From NCBI GenBank assembly GCA_027574665.1, contig CM050653.1, positions 44,528,118 through 44,592,117 on the forward strand: DNA of 64,000 nt, written 5' to 3'. The stretch's first letter is position 1, and each line of letters begins with the position of its first letter. The notes beneath the pieces were generated by a model. It had not been told where the DNA came from, did no database searches, and was given only the letters and a program-made list of their open reading frames with translations. The translations under genes were made by a program, and so were the position numbers. Of this stretch, positions 50,124 through 64,000 are shown one piece after another. The DNA comes from Rhynochetos jubatus. Lineage: Eukaryota; Chordata; Aves; Eurypygiformes; Rhynochetidae.

Positions 50124-50245
50124 GGACCTCAGGAGGTCTCTAGTCCAATATCTGGCTAAAAGCAGGGTCAGCTGTGAGATCTGTCTGGGTTGCTCAGAGC
50201 TTTATTCAGTCCTTGAGAACCTCCGAGGATGAACACTGCACGTAT
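50124..50245 (-). mobile_element. CR1 LINE tail, right part, split by LTR
   Basis: The plus strand reads ggacctcaggaggtctctag, then tccaatatctggctaaaagc, agggtcagctgtgagatctg, tttattcagtccttgagaac and ctccgaggatgaacactgca. This is the reverse complement of the CR1 3' region, collinear with the short left part at 49535-49553. Divergence is greater than in the 17-kb copy, in line with its being older than the LTR it hosts. Confidence 0.88.
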
Positions 50246-53200
50246 TTTTCCTGACTAAAACCAACACGTGAAGGTAAAGGATTTGTATACAGAATTGTGG
50301 TAGTTTCTGTTGAGGCTTCCCTTTGTCGCAACATGCCTTTGACCTGATCTGTCTCACAGTATTGGCAATAAAAGGTTACTGAGGATAGATAGTTACTTAG
50401 GCCACATTCATGCCAAAGCTTCGCAGGAAATAGATGTGATTACATTAGATTTCATGTTCTTTTTCCATTCCAGCTGCACTTCTAGAGAAGTAATTACCCT
50501 GTTCAACTATGACATGAATGTCAGTGAAGTGAAAAGGCAGGTTTTTTCTGCCTTTAGGAAAACTGTGGAATAGACTTTGTGTTAACTCTCAGTCCTCACT
50601 TTAATATTAACAGAACTGTAATCACCTTCCTCAAAGCCATGCCCTGTTGTGTGATTCCAGCCCTGCAAAGTGGCTGTTCTGATCATCTGGTGTTACTATT
50701 CACACGATAGTCACAGTTAAATACTGGGAAAGGTACAATTGTAGCACTTTTCCTCTGCTTCCATTCTTACACACACGTATTCTTCCCTAATTTAATTAAA
50801 TGTCAGGGGAAACTCTGATCTGTGACATCCAGAGGGACAGTTTTGAACTTCACAAGGATTAGAAATGTAGGAAGAAAACTTATTCATAAGCAAATGATTG
50901 TTATTTCTTTTCACTTTTGAATTATGGAGCAAGAAATCTAAATTTAAATGTGTTATCCTGCGTGCATAACTTTTGTTGACTCAATCAAATTTATGTATTG
51001 TCTAGAGAAAATTGGAACTTATGCCTCCTGGGCAATTAGCAAGATGTTATGTCACCTTTTACTGCACATACATTTTTTGATATTGAATAATTCACATGCT
51101 ACTTACAGCTCTAGTCTGTCACACCATTGTTGCTCACTGTTACTAGCCAATGCTTACTTCGGATTTTATTTTTCCTTCCACATTTGAGTCATATAGGTTA
51201 AGAAAGAACAAACTATGCTGGATACAATATGATTTACGTTAATGTGACGTAAACTGGAATTGACCACAAGCAAAAAGCCTTTTTGGCTAAACACTATTTA
51301 TTTTACTCATAAATTTAATATGATTGAAATGTGAGTAATACTAAATAAAATGTTAGAATATTCTCTACAATAGCATGAATCTCCGTCCTGTATGATATTA
51401 CTTGTGTTATTTCATCCTGCATTTGCAGGTGCATTTGTCTTAGCATTATGAACAAAAGCATAAAACTGAACACACGTGATTTCTAAAAAGAGCTTACCTA
51501 TAGTATTTTCAAGCAAGAAGATGGTAAGAGTGTGAGGTTTCCACATTGACTCTATAACCTGCCTCTCTGTCAGGATAGCACATGAAGTGCTAATCATCTG
51601 CTCTGTTTTCTAAGAAGTGACTAAGCTTCCACTGGTAATTATTGCGATACCTGAGAGTTACAACAACATTTTTATAATAAAAGTGGTGCTCATACCATGT
51701 TTGGGTTCTGTTTAGAGAGATGTGATTTGATTAAGAGGGTAGTCTGGAGAGATGCAGTGATACTAGCTTAACTAATCATTACCTAAGCTTAACTAATTCC
51801 ATGTTAGCTTTATTTTGCCTTCATTGTTTAATGAAGTATAGGGTGTAACTACCAAAGCGATAAATATTGCAAAATATTATGTTTATTTCCATAACTTTCA
51901 TGAGGTATGACTGTAAATCCTTGTTTGCTTTATTTGCCTGTACTGCGTATGAAGTCTAATGTGTTCTCTGAGTGAAGCCAGACAGGATATATAAACAGTA
52001 TGTTGTCTCTGCCAACTACACCGGTAGCTTCAAGTGCTTTGCATTATTTATTTGAAAGTGTCTGGTGCTTAAACATTGCCTTTGACTGCAAGCTTTTTAA
52101 GTGACAGGAAGTCTACTAGTTTGGACTCATTTAGTGAAATGCAAAAACTCCTTCCCATAAATTTTGAGCTGCAACAATAGGAAACTGTGTCAGAAATGGT
52201 AGTGAATCAAGTTCTGTATGGAAGTGGTAATTGAATCTGCTAAAAAAAAAAAAATGGTTGCATTCCTGTCTGTGCTTCAACTTTCATTTCTCACCACTGC
52301 CATTTATACAGTGAGCATGCAACATGATTATGCTATCCTCAGTTGTTTAGGCAATCTAAAACACTAAAAAAAAAAAAAAATACTGACAGCTAATATTCAT
52401 AATGTAAAACACATGATTCTTTATTCTGGATGAAATAGTCTTGAACATCTAGTATAGATTACTCTTTGTGTTATTTAATGAGAGGCTTCAGCAGACCAAC
52501 TGAGATCCAGATTTCAAATGCCTTGAAGATCCTACAAACTTAGTTTAGTGGGATTTATGCTTAGTGTTAAATTTCCTAAGAAGTCTTCCCAGGATGCTGA
52601 GAACTGCAGAGACATGAGAGGGCTTCCGCCAGTTCATCTGTGTTTTCTGCACGGATTCTGTAGTAAGGGGAATGTCTGGTGGTTGTTCCTGATTCTTCAT
52701 ATCCTGTACATGGACTGCAATTCAAACTCTGTGTTAGTTGGCCAATAGTTGATAAAGCCGCTACCCTAGAGTAGGAAATGTGAAATACTTTCAACAGAGA
52801 TTTCTTAAAATTCCTACAGTCTGGGTTTTACTGAAATTTCTTGGCAGTTAATCTGCTTACAAGCATAGAATGTAAGCATACTTTTCCTCACACTAAATTT
52901 TTTAAAAATTGTCTCAATATTTCACTGAGGCCATTTCAGAAGAAAAGTCACAATCGTTATTCATGCAAGATACAGACCTGAAAACCTACAGTAAAACTGG
53001 AGCATGTTATTTCCTCTAAGGAATTTAGAGGAAATTAGTTTGAATCAATAAAACAGAAAATAATGATAGACTGAGAAAGTAATTCAGAAGAATTGTCTTT
53101 AAAAATGCTTCAAAAGCCTTTCTACTTGTTTCATAACAGAAAGACTGAATATATTGTTTTGAAAGCATCAGAATCCTTTTTTTTTTAACTCAAGAGTAGT

Positions 53201-56200
53201 AATTTATTTTGATGTTTTTAAAGCTATTTGCAGCACTCATAAAAAACCTAGGCTGGGTTTGGGGTTTTTTTGTCATTTTGAAATGGTTTCTGTCATTCAG
53301 AAGTCATACTGTCTGGGAAATAAACTCTTAATCCTAGGAAAAGAAATAAATCATTATTTTCTAGAAATAAGGTGACTTCTTCCAAAGCAGAATATTAGAA
53401 AGGGACAAGCCTTTCAAATTGTACAAGTCTTTAGCTTTCTATATTTGTTTTATGAGAGTCTATGGGATAAATATGTTTCTTCATAAAATACAAGATACTT
53501 CTTTATTGACAATACTTGGTTAAAATAAAAATCAGTACATGTAGAAAATAAAGATAGCAATTTCAGAGTTGGGTTTGTGTTTGGTTTTTGTTTTTTGTTG
53601 TTTGTTTGTTTTTTACTGAATTGGATTGCTTTTTAATAAATAAATATAGTAAGCCCAGACTTCTTGCATGCCAGGTTGAACACAAAGAGGAGGGTGGAGA
53701 GGAAGCTGTAGGAGGACACAATGGTATGGTAATGTAGGAGTAAGTATTTTTTGAGTGCAGTATTGTTGGAAATGTTGGATTAAATGCTGTCATAGGGGTA
53801 GTAAAGCCTGAGAGTTTATGAGAACTCATATCTGAGCTGAATTAAATGTTGAGGGACTATCTTCTGTTAAAAGTTGCTTATTTGCTTTGAGTACTGTTAT
53901 GTCAACAAAAGAAATCCTTATTACACACTTAGTACTGGAAGACCTCAGTGCTATGAGAAGTGGTGACCTTATATTACTGGCAGGGTTCCCTAGAATATGC
54001 AGTCTAAATAACTATTCAGCAATTATACTAGCTGTATTTCATATATTATTTTATCTGGAATTCAGAAATAAGATTATGAAGACACATTCTTCCAAATTCA
54101 AGGTTTTACATAACTGAAGTACAGTAAGCTTTCATGACTTTTTTTAAGACCAAGTTTTATAGTGCAAACATAATGTGGTTAAAAAGTGCAGGTGGAAAAA
54201 ATGCCATTGAGCTGAGTCACTGTTGGAGTAGAGATTTTGTTTGGTTACATTTTGTGATCTAAGTCCATTCACTTTTGCGTTAACTTGTTTGTTTGTTATT
54301 TTTGTCTTCAGCCTTTGTGCATATGATTTAATACTATTTGAAAAAATATTATGCCTATATTATTATAGAAATGGAAGACTTTACATTGATTCAACATAAA
54401 AAAAAATTAGGATAGAACAGAATTTGGAACCGTCCCTGGGGTGCTGTCCTATTCTCATTAAGATTGATGGGTACCTTCCTATTGTTCTCTGTTAAAATAG
54501 ACTCAGGGACACAGTATAAATTTGAGAGTACTAAGGTATTTTCCCTTCTCTTTAAAATGACTTCCACAACATCTTTAAATGTCCTTGATGTTTTAGTGGT
54601 TGTTTTGTAGAGGTGATAGCTATTGCTCCTAATAGCTGATTGATAGAGGAGAACAAGCTGCAGTTTGGTTATAACACATCAAGTATAAGCAGACTTTTGT
54701 TTCTATTTTTAACATGAAGAAAAATTCCATGGATGTCCATCTTTTGACTATCTATGGAGGAGGAATCAAATGGAAATAAAGCTTTAAATAACCTTTGGAA
54801 TCTAATTAACTGTCAGGGTCCCAGACCACACACACTGATGTCTATTTTATGGCCAAAAAAAGAAAAAAAATTAATTCCAACTGGCTAGTATAGGGAGTAT
54901 GTTATGTAAGACTTGTTATTATATCTGCTTGTTAACATTTTGTGTCTATCTACCTGTCTAGCTTTCTACTTAATGATAGTTAAAGCCCTAGGAAGGATTT
55001 GAGTATCCTGTGGAAATACTGTGTCCAGGTAAAACTAGGGAAATGCACATTTAAAATTCTGCATTCCTAAGATTAACCTAAATGAAGCTCAGAGCAGGTG
55101 GCTGTCATGTTATTTGATTTGAGGCATAAAACAAAAATGTCCTCATACAGAGCATATTATTTGACCTGAAAGTAATGAGTAGTAGCAAGATTTAAATGTC
55201 CTTTGGCCTTTTGTGAAGATGGGAATTTAAAAAAAATTTAAAACTACTTTGACCTATGGAAAGTTAGCTTGCACCTGAGGTTGTCAGTGCTGCTGTCTGG
55301 AAGCAGCAATTTCTCCTTTATGAAGTGGCTAGCTGCAAACCTGAAAATGAGAGGGTGAGTCAAGTTCCTTTCATCATGCCTTGAATCATTGTAGGTTTTT
55401 TCTGCACTCATCAAAGATAGAAGTAAAGTCAAAGCACAACATGTCCAATGTGTTATCTCTAATACACAGTTTAGGAAAGAGCAACAGGGGACATAAGGAA
55501 AGGTTAGCTGGGACAAGAAATACAATATATTTATATTTGGGAAGGAACTGTAGCAAATCCTGTACCTCTTCCCTCCTGAGCAAAGGAAGTAATGTAGTAA
55601 CTGTGTTACAGGTCCTCTCACTGGAAGTGTTTTATGTGGCATGCCTGCTTCATCTCATTTTCAATTTATCAAAGGGATGGGGCTATACAGGGTAGGGGTG
55701 GACTTTCCTTGAGGCTTGATAAATCCATCCTCCAAGTAATTCTTGCAGCTTGATGGGAAGCATACTGCAGTTCCCGAGACTTTCAGACTCATTTGCAGGC
55801 TCTTGTGGGTTTGTGTGTTCACAGCATTCTGCTTCTCAGGAAACAGTGGAACCAGGTAATTTGTCTTGTGTTTGTCAGTTGAGCAGTATTCATTTTTCAC
55901 ACTGATCAAGTTTTGTAAGTTAAAAAAGCATATACTGTGAATTCAGGCAAAGCAGAAGTTTACCGGCTTGATTGACAAATTTGGAAAAAGTCTGTAGCAT
56001 TAGGAAGTAAAATGATCAGAGTAGCCTTGGGGTTTACCAGAGGTGAAATAGTTCCCTTTGCGTTTCTTGGGGTTGTTGAGGTAAATCTTTGCTTTAGGCT
56101 GAGGGAACAGTTCACCAGGTAGACACCACTTTGTGGAATGCTGAACTTCACAGTGGGAGACTGAAGCCAGTTGTGTAAGGAGGGTGCTTGCCTTGTCCCA

Positions 56201-59200
56201 GACTACTCTGAGCAGCAGTCATAGTGAGAACGTCCTATCAGTTTATCAGGGATGGGAGTCCCCCTGCCCTCACATTTTGGCACTTGTAACCTGTCTCATA
56301 CTGCTGATCAGAGGATGCACGGCTCTTCCCTTTCCCTGACTTCTCTCAGATTATTACTGTGCCTCATGACCCCATTTCTTCGGCTTCAGTGGTCTCCTCC
56401 TTGTCAGCTTTCCAAAATTGCTATGAGTCTTCTAAAATCAATACAAATATTGATTGTACAACCGTTCTCTTAATTTTAAAGTCTCTACTGTGTCTATAGC
56501 TTTTCATAGAAATCATGCAGGATATGAATAATCCAGGCATCAAACTTGGCATTAACTCTAAGTTTTAACTCCATAACTTTGGTTATGCATACCTGTATGC
56601 ATCCATATGAAACACTGATGTTTCTAACTTAAGGGGCCAGTTTTGTAATGCCATTACTCACCTTACCTTGTGTCCCTTAACTGTAGGGGTTAACACACAG
56701 TAGGTCTGTTCATGTAGTTCAGATCTGAGTAACATGGCAATATTTAGTTAAATGTAAAAAAAATAATGAATTCTATATTGTTGTGAGGAAATTGTCAACT
56801 TTCAGTTTTTGTAGGTGATAATATCTAATGAAAACCCCTATTGAATGCCTGGAATGCAGCAGTTTCAAGTGCAGCTCAGGCAGTCACAGCAACGGCTTAG
56901 CATACGTGGTATCTGAGGATCAAAATGTCCAAATTTCATATTTTTCTTTAAGCTGACTCTTTCATGTTGGTACACTCCTTTAGCAATTAATTTGTTGTGT
57001 TTTCTCTCTGTTCCTATATGAAATATTTGCCATAGTGGAGGACAGATTGTGATCCGTGTGTGCTTTATTTTCCTGTTTCATAGAGGTGTATTTGTACCCA
57101 TTACTGTTGCTCTTGAAGCATTGAGGTATTTTGCTGGTTTGGGCCTGTTACAAATTGCCAGGTAGCTTGGAAAGGTAGAAGTAAAGGATGAAATGCTGAA
57201 GATCATAATATTTGTTAGTTGAATCTTATGAACATTTAGGTCATAACCTGTGACTATTAACCACGCGTTTGGCTGTTTATTGGTTTTTTGGTTTTGTTTT
57301 TTTTTCCTTTAAAAGGTAATAAATACAAAACTAGCTTAAAAACTTTGCTTGTAGATTCATGGGTAATAGTACATGGAGTTTAATTTACATTTTACAGTTG
57401 CTCTTAGTTTTAATTTTTGAACTACAACTGAGTAAACAAAACATCTGAAAAAAAAAAGACAAATGAGAGTATTTTCTGATAATGAAAGTCTGCAAAGCAT
57501 AGCCTGATTCCTTGTGATAGGGATAAATATATTTGCACTAATGTGCTTAAAAGGCAACTATTAGTTTTTAATGAATGTAAGAGATTTACTTTTTTAGCAG
57601 AGCTACTAAAATAATAATCATACATAAAGGAGTACTTCACACAAGCTCAGGAAATTATATTCAGAGATTTAGCTAGGGAATTTGGTTCTGGTTTGAAAGA
57701 TAACGTTCATTTATATACACAAAAAATTGTTTAGTTCATTAGCATACTTCTATTCTACAGACACTGAAAGGCTTTAATGCCCCCAAAATTACTTAGATGT
57801 AACTTAGTTTTATGAGTTATCAAGCACTGAAGTTATAAATAGCCGTATTATTCTGTTGCAGCTAGTGCAGTACCGTTCCAGAACATCACTATTGTACAAT
57901 AGGAGGCATTTTAAAGTGTTGAGGGCTTTTTTCCCCCCACACTAGTGTACCAGATTAGCTAGATTCTGAGGTAATATACTGACTGAAAGTGGACCTATGA
58001 TTTTAAGACATCTGGTGAGGTGCAGACTTTCACATTAAAGCATTAAAATGTGTCTAATGGGCAGACACTATGTTTTTTAAAGGGAGGCTTTTGATTCCTG
58101 ATCTAATGAAGCACCAATGGAAGATTAGTCAAGTCATTTTAATGAATAAGAAAAGTAGTCAGACCAAAATGTGTTACCTTCATGCTGGAGATAATTTTAA
58201 TGTGCTCACATCTATGAACAGATGCGTATATATATGTGTGAAAAAGCATAGTGCTATCTGTGATGGAAACCAATGGACATGCGTTATGAAAACTGGAATA
58301 AAGAAGCAGAGATTTGGGCTCTTACCTTGATATGTAAGAACTCATCTGGATGTCACCAGTAGGTATCAATAGTAGGAGTCTGGTGGCTCCACAATGCATT
58401 GGACTTTGAGAATTTCTCATAAATCAAAATAATCTCTTCCAGTTCTGCAAAGAAACTCGTGACATGCTGTATAGAAAATAGTATCAGACAGCAAAGATGA
58501 ATATCAATACATCAGCAGCAGCTTTGATTACTAATGACTCCACAAGGAAATGGTTAGACTTGGCTGAATTATGCACAAAGAAATCCACTATTAACTTTGT
58601 TTTAGCTGTTCATGTCTGTTGCTTGAAACTTTATATTAATCGCTCTGAGTGTATCAGATAAAAAGCAGAAAGTGGACAGTGTTGAAAATAATTGCCATTC
58701 TCTGGAAAATTCATCCAAGTGAACTTAGTGGCAACTTTATAGTTGAGAAATTTGCACTACAAGTGATACTTTTTGTCTTTACTTAATGGGGAAAAAAAAA
58801 AGGTACTAGAAAAATTATGTACTCTAAAGAGCTGCTATCTGTTAATACCCAAACCGTACTAAGTGATAATATTCTTATGTCAGACTGATAAGCACCTGTA
58901 TGAAAAATATAGATTGCCAGCTAAATTAGCCTGGTAATCCTGATAAGTCCATGGTGAGGTCTATAGTGTCTGCTAGGAGCAAAAATGTATTCTGTAAGAC
59001 TTGCCTACAATCTATATTTTCAGTCTATGCGTGTCAATCAAACTATTTCAGGAAAAGCTTTAGCTTCTCAGATAGAGAAAATGGCCTTGAAAATTTCCTT
59101 CAGATCCATGTCCCCAAATCTAACTTTCAGCAGGGTAAAAGACGATGCTTCTTAGGTTAAGGCTTTAAAGCTGGCTGGGGTTTTCACAGTAGCCCTAGGT

Positions 59201-62200
59201 TGGGAGTGAAATTAAAAAGTGTTTGATCTAATAATTTTTCTTTATTTTCTCTCTTTTTTTTTTTTTTTGTACTTTTCCCTTCTAAAGAAAGAACATGTTT
59301 AAAACTAATGGTGGTTGTACATTAGTAGTAACAGAGGAGTTGCCAGAAATTACAGTAGCTTGTGCTGCAGCAGCCACTTTGGATTATGTTCTCTATCGTT
59401 ATCACATGGCTATAACACATTCCTAAGGCTGCTCTAAAATGGTTTGCATAGTCTGGCTCAGTCACATCACACGGGAATACAAAGGTGATTTTTAAATTCA
59501 AGATGGGTTACAGATGGCTTAGACTCCCACACAAACTGTATTTGTATTGAATTCTTGCATGGTTTTATGAATAGGAGTAAGAGCATTACATATAAAGCTA
59601 ATGAACTCTCAATGTGCAGTCATGTAGGCAGGGTACAAGTGATTATATACTTACATGAGGAATTCCAGCATAGGGAAAAATCATTTCTTTTGATGGCCAC
59701 ATATTTTATCCTCAGTAACTTTTTCTGTCTGAAGAATATACATTAAATCTTGTTTAAGAATGTATGAGGTAGTTTATGTGTATAAGGCGTCAAATGAATC
59801 TGTCAGAGCTGACTGTTGATAAGGTAAGGCAACCAATGGCTTGGCAACTCTACACTCGCAAACTTCTGTGCAATCAATACTATGTTAATCATTTATTTTC
59901 TGCCAATTTAAAATGGATATTCTTTCAGGGGCTGCATCCAGCACAGTGAGATGTGATGTAGCATCAACATTATTGTTGCATTGGGAATGGGAAGTAAAAA
60001 CAGGAAACTTTAAATTGGCCTCCTAAAGCAAGTGTGGCATTTGTCTACCTGAGTGTGATTCACGCATGGTAAGCTGAACAGATAGAAGTATTTTGTGAGA
60101 CACTTTCCCTGGGAGACACCTTTCCTCAGGTAAGAGGCTAAAGGCTAAAAAAAAAAAAAAAAAATCATGCCAGTAGCAGTAAATAGCCAGTGCAGTCCTG
60201 ACTGGATCCTGCCAAATGACTTGCAATAGGAGGCAGGCATGACAGAAGGTGTCTGTTCAGTTTTCCTGTATGGCATTTCACTTGCTTCTCCCCAGGGATT
60301 TGACTTGTGGGGGTTTTGGTTTTGGTCTGGGGTTGATTTTTATTTCACATAAACACAAAACAAAAATTCACATAAATCAAATAGTTGAAGGAACAATGGT
60401 TACTGACTTGAAAGAGGAGAAAATGAGAGTGCACTTTTCAGTATGATTCATGTTAACAGCATAATTTGAGAACTGAAGTCCATTGCTTTGCAATGTACTA
60501 TAACGGATATTATTTTATCATAAAAAGGAGGTGAGCCTTTAGGATGACAAATGTTTTCTTGTTCATGACCTTAGCCCACATCCTTTTCTTCAAAGTTTAA
60601 AAGGCAAGAAGGTGCCAGTAGAGGTAGTAATTATTATAAATCTGGTCTCTGGAGGCTCCCTTATATGTGCTTGTATTTAATAAATCATCATCTTCTCTGG
60701 CTCTTCCAAAACAATATTGTGCCTTGTGGTGGTGGTGTTTTATTTTTCCTTTTCCCTTTGTTTGATCCTATTGCAGGGCAGATCCATGGATTGCTCTGTG
60801 GCACCCCATGTTCCGCACAAGAGCAGAGGACTGTAATGGACATTAATCCCACTCTTTGGCCATGTGTCTACAGACATGCCTTGTAATTGTTGATTTCACA
60901 TTTTGCTTTCAAGTGCACTACATTTGGATCCATATTGCACAGCTTATCACTCTAAACTTTTCCATGTCTTTAGAGTTTTGCTTCTGATCCAGATTTATAA
61001 AGAATATTTTGCTGAAGTTATATGGACCACACTTGCATACAGAGAGTCTTATCGTAGTTGAAAATCTGTAACTCAGTGCCACAACTAGTTTCCAAATATG
61101 TGAGGTAACTTAGATGTTACATGTCATTTTATGTTTGCCATCAGCCCCCTCCCTGTACAGTTACAAGTAAGGACCAAGACCAACTCTACCACGGAATTCT
61201 GTGTTTATTTAGATTGCAAATGTCTCGGTGCAAAGAGTTGCTCAGCTGTTACAGGCCACTTGGGCATTTTTTGTGGTGGTTAACAAAAATTTAGTGGTCA
61301 AGTTCCTAAAGGAAGTGTAAGCTAGGGTCATGCCTTCATGTGCGCCTGCATGTTATGTACTCTTAAAATTGTACCCTTCCTACTTATTTTTTGGAACACT
61401 TTTAGACAGACAGTTACCCACAAACAAGCCTGTGGGGGATTTCTTTACAGTGTATTCTGACAGCAAACCATGAAATTCTTCTATCTTTTTCAAATAATAG
61501 CTATTCCAGTTGCTTACTCTGTTTCATGGCTTTTGTAAGATGAGCTAATACAGAAAAAAAATGTAATCTAGGTTTTAATATAATTTATAAATACAAAACT
61601 TAAAACTTGGAGCTTTTTTTAATTTTCATTTTTTGAAACTGCTGCATGACTTTTTTTTTTATGCTGTAGAAACCAAAGACAGTGGTAAAAGATTCAGTTT
61701 TCCTTTAAATTGTTTGAAATGTGTGGAAGCAGGGATTATCTTTTAAATTATCAAACGCTTCATGGAAGAACTCAAATCCCAAAAGCATATAGAATACTTG
61801 AATGTTAATATTTGCAATGAGATCTGTTTACAAACATACTGCTATGTTTGCTCATCTGTATACTCCACATCTGAGACAGCTTCCAAAACTGCCTGGCCCA
61901 TACTTTAACTGTTCAAAATGTAGTAGAATCCAGAATTATGTAAAAAGTGCCCTTTTTGGCCAAACCCATATCCCTTTTTAGATACGTTTGTGCCAGAGCA
62001 GATGTGGTGTGCAGCTGAACACTATTTACTGCATGGGAACATCCAGCTGATCAAAATTTCCACACTGTGACTTCAATAATCTTTCATTTCTGTTGTTTAT
62101 CCAAGATCCACCCTACCAGCGACTCTTATAGGGGGATTTAGCGTGGGTATTGAAAGGGAGATTTATTATATTCAGAAAAATAGCTAAGATATTAGCAGGA

Positions 62201-63860
62201 TGCTGTTACTTGCAATAATACACTTTTGAGTCACACTTTGATAAGTGGTGGTGTTATTAAGGTAGACTTTTCATGGCAATGTTTCTGCTTAGACTTGCTG
62301 GATGTTTACAGAGTGGTTGGCCATGGATACCGCGTGCTGGAAACAGTGTCTTACTTATTTGCTAACATCAAGCTGTGAAGTGAGATTTTTCACATACTGA
62401 TCTGGTTTCCTGAAGTTTAAGAATTTAAAAGGATGTGAAAATCTGCGTGCCTTTGTTAGATGTAGATGGTTTTGCATTAGATAGATGGGGAAAATAGATG
62501 TAATATTTGCTTACGATCCTCCTAATTAGAGTTGGTCTTTCGTGCATTTCAAGAGCTTCATTCAAGTGCAGGTGGAAGGCAGACTTGGCTTGATTGATTG
62601 TAAAATGCTTCCACATTTAGATGTGTTCCGTGAAATAAATACAAAAGAAAAAATATCCTTTGATTGTGTCTGAAAATGCAGTTATCACTACCATAATTGT
62701 GAGTGTGAGAGAGAAGGGAGAATGATGGGAGGGGGGAAGATTCAGAAGAAGAGAGAGAAATCATGAAGTGAGGGACAAAGACAGCTTCAGAAAATACTTT
62801 AAAAAAACCACCAAACACCAAACTACAAAACAAACAAACAAAAAACCCCCACAAGAATAAAACATATCCTGAATGAGTCAAGTGAGGTATTAAATGAGTC
62901 ATAATGTAGAAGGAAAAAAGCTTCCATACACAGATATCATGCCACATAACTGTATTTCTGCTGTAAATAAATAAATAAGGTAATATTATTGCTGTATTCC
63001 AGGGTGTACACCAAACTACTGTGTCCAGAGAAAAAAATGCATAGGGATGCATTTCCCTATCTTATAGTTGCTACAAAACAAAATATTGATGCTCTCAAAA
63101 ACCTGTTAATTTATTCTTTCCTTAAATGCTCTGTAAGAATATGCTCCAGTTGAGGGTTTACGGGAAATAAATACAATGCACTAGATTGAAAATGGATTCC
63201 TGAGAAAGATCAATAAATGCTGTATGCAGCAGAATGAAGTTATCAAAATGCAAATATTTTAAACAAAACAGAATTTAACAATTGCCAAGATAAGCTATTC
63301 CCTCAAAGCACACTGAAGACATTTTCTAGTTTACATAATGTAATTAAATTCAAGCCTGAAGAATTCAAATTCGTCCCAAAGACATTATTGGCAATGTGAT
63401 TTAACGTGGTGATACGGATGAAAATGTGGCATGTTTGAAGGCCACATGAGTATTATAAAATTACATTTGAAAGCTGACAACAATTGTTTGCAAGCATTTT
63501 TTTTGAAAACTACTCAATAGTGACATAATGAACAGAAGACCTTTTCCATTATTAGCAGTACAACCTCCTTCGGACACAATTTGGTTCAAGTTCAATGTGA
63601 CTTCCATAGTCTCGCTGAAGCTATACCAGGAGAAAATTACCACTTTTTGTCTTGGGGGAAAAAAAACCCCAAAACATGTTAAGTGAAGACGGTGTGAAGA
63701 AAATGTTAGTCAGTGCTTTCTTACAACGTACTAAACCTTTTTGTTTATACTCTTTCAGCCATATGAGAGATGAGTACAGGTTTTACGTACACTGCTTTCT
63801 CACAGTTGGTTTTATCGTTTATATGATGGGGAACAGTGTGAGCTGAATGCTGCCCTAGAG
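50246..63860. other. Non-coding unique AT-rich sequence
   Basis: No gene, RNA gene or clear transposon is seen in this 13.6-kb stretch. It has A runs at 52366-52380 (15) and 60147-60164 (18), and a T run at 59254-59268 (15). The longest frame in the window (164 codons, minus, 62558-63052) is low-complexity: Phe/Leu/Ser-rich, and partly the translation of a caaacaaac tract. The 132-codon minus frame at 55244-55642 overlaps a 104-codon plus frame and resembles nothing known. Confidence 0.65.
60147..60164. repeat. Poly-A homopolymer (18 nt)
   Basis: Eighteen A residues follow gaggctaaaggct. They could be the tail of a plus-strand retroposed fragment, but the preceding 150 bp match no SINE or gene I know, and I found no duplication flanking it. 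Confidence 0.8.
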
Positions 63861-63975
63861 TGAAGAGTCCTGGGGTTCAGCCTTTTTTGTCTGTAATCTC
63901 TCTAATTATATTTTAAGCCCCCATTTCATCTGCAAAACAGGGATATACTATTTCCATTCTTGTAAGATTAGATAG
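63861..63975 (+). mobile_element. Probable MIR SINE relic
   Basis: The plus strand has agagtcctggggttcag (compare the MIR head, agagcctggattcaaatc). A diverged middle follows, then ccatttcatctgcaaaacag and ggatatactatttcc (compare gtttcctcatctgtaaaatggggataatagtacc). The order and spacing fit MIR on the plus strand. Divergence is high. Confidence 0.5.
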
Positions 63976-64000
63976 TTGAAAATGCAACAGCTTTTGCAAA

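Noticed and set aside
55244-55695. 132-codon minus frame overlapping a 104-codon plus frame
   Set aside because: Both strands are open at once, neither product resembles a known protein, and there is no supporting signal.
62558-63052. Longest open frame in the window (164 codons, minus strand)
   Set aside because: It is Phe/Leu/Ser-rich and partly a translation of a simple caaacaaac tract, with no domain. A frame of this size can arise by chance in 64 kb of six-frame sequence.
1-64000. tRNA, rRNA, snRNA, known microRNA, CRISPR or prokaryotic features
   Set aside because: I looked for tRNA B-box words, common microRNA seeds in hairpins, spaced direct repeats and operon-like gene packing and found none. 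The repeat content is that of a bird genome.

Overview
The window looks like non-coding DNA from a bird genome, either intergenic or deep intronic. Three things support this. The sequence is AT-rich throughout, with many homopolymers and simple repeats. It carries chicken-repeat-1 (CR1) LINE fragments, including one copy of about 700 bp with a decayed reverse-transcriptase C-terminus. It also carries an LTR of the family beginning TGTGTTGGTTTTGGCTGGGA, which I know from avian genomes. I found no intact protein-coding gene, no tRNA or rRNA gene, no CRISPR array and no bacterial-type operon. The long open frames look like chance frames or low-complexity translations, apart from those inside the CR1 copy.

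Layout. Bases 1-13.2 kb are unique AT-rich DNA with several stretches that read like conserved non-coding (enhancer-like) DNA, and one pyrimidine-rich block at 11.2-12.1 kb. A short CR1 tail lies at 13.27 kb, and a possible MIR relic and a CTCF-like site lie at 14-15 kb. The main CR1 copy (minus strand) is at 17.17-17.87 kb, and a much older CR1 relic is at about 22.7-23.2 kb. From 23 to 47 kb the DNA is again mostly unique. It holds MIR relics (34.7, 40.0 and perhaps 41.1 kb), three pure poly-G tracts (22.0, 35.2 and 39.0 kb) and several very clean hairpins (25.4, 29.9 and 45.3 kb). A CR1 tail lies at 47.7 kb. At 49.5-50.2 kb a 570-bp solo LTR interrupts an older CR1 tail and is flanked by a 5-bp target duplication. 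The rest is unique AT-rich DNA ending in a probable MIR relic at 63.9 kb.

Because there is no recognisable gene, nothing can be said about genes working together. The best leads are the LTR, which has an intact CRE next to a TATA box, the near-perfect hairpins, the poly-G tracts, a 51-nt open segment with good splice sites on both sides (31.2 kb), and the candidate conserved elements. All identifications rest on reading and on remembered family consensus sequences. No alignment or search was run.
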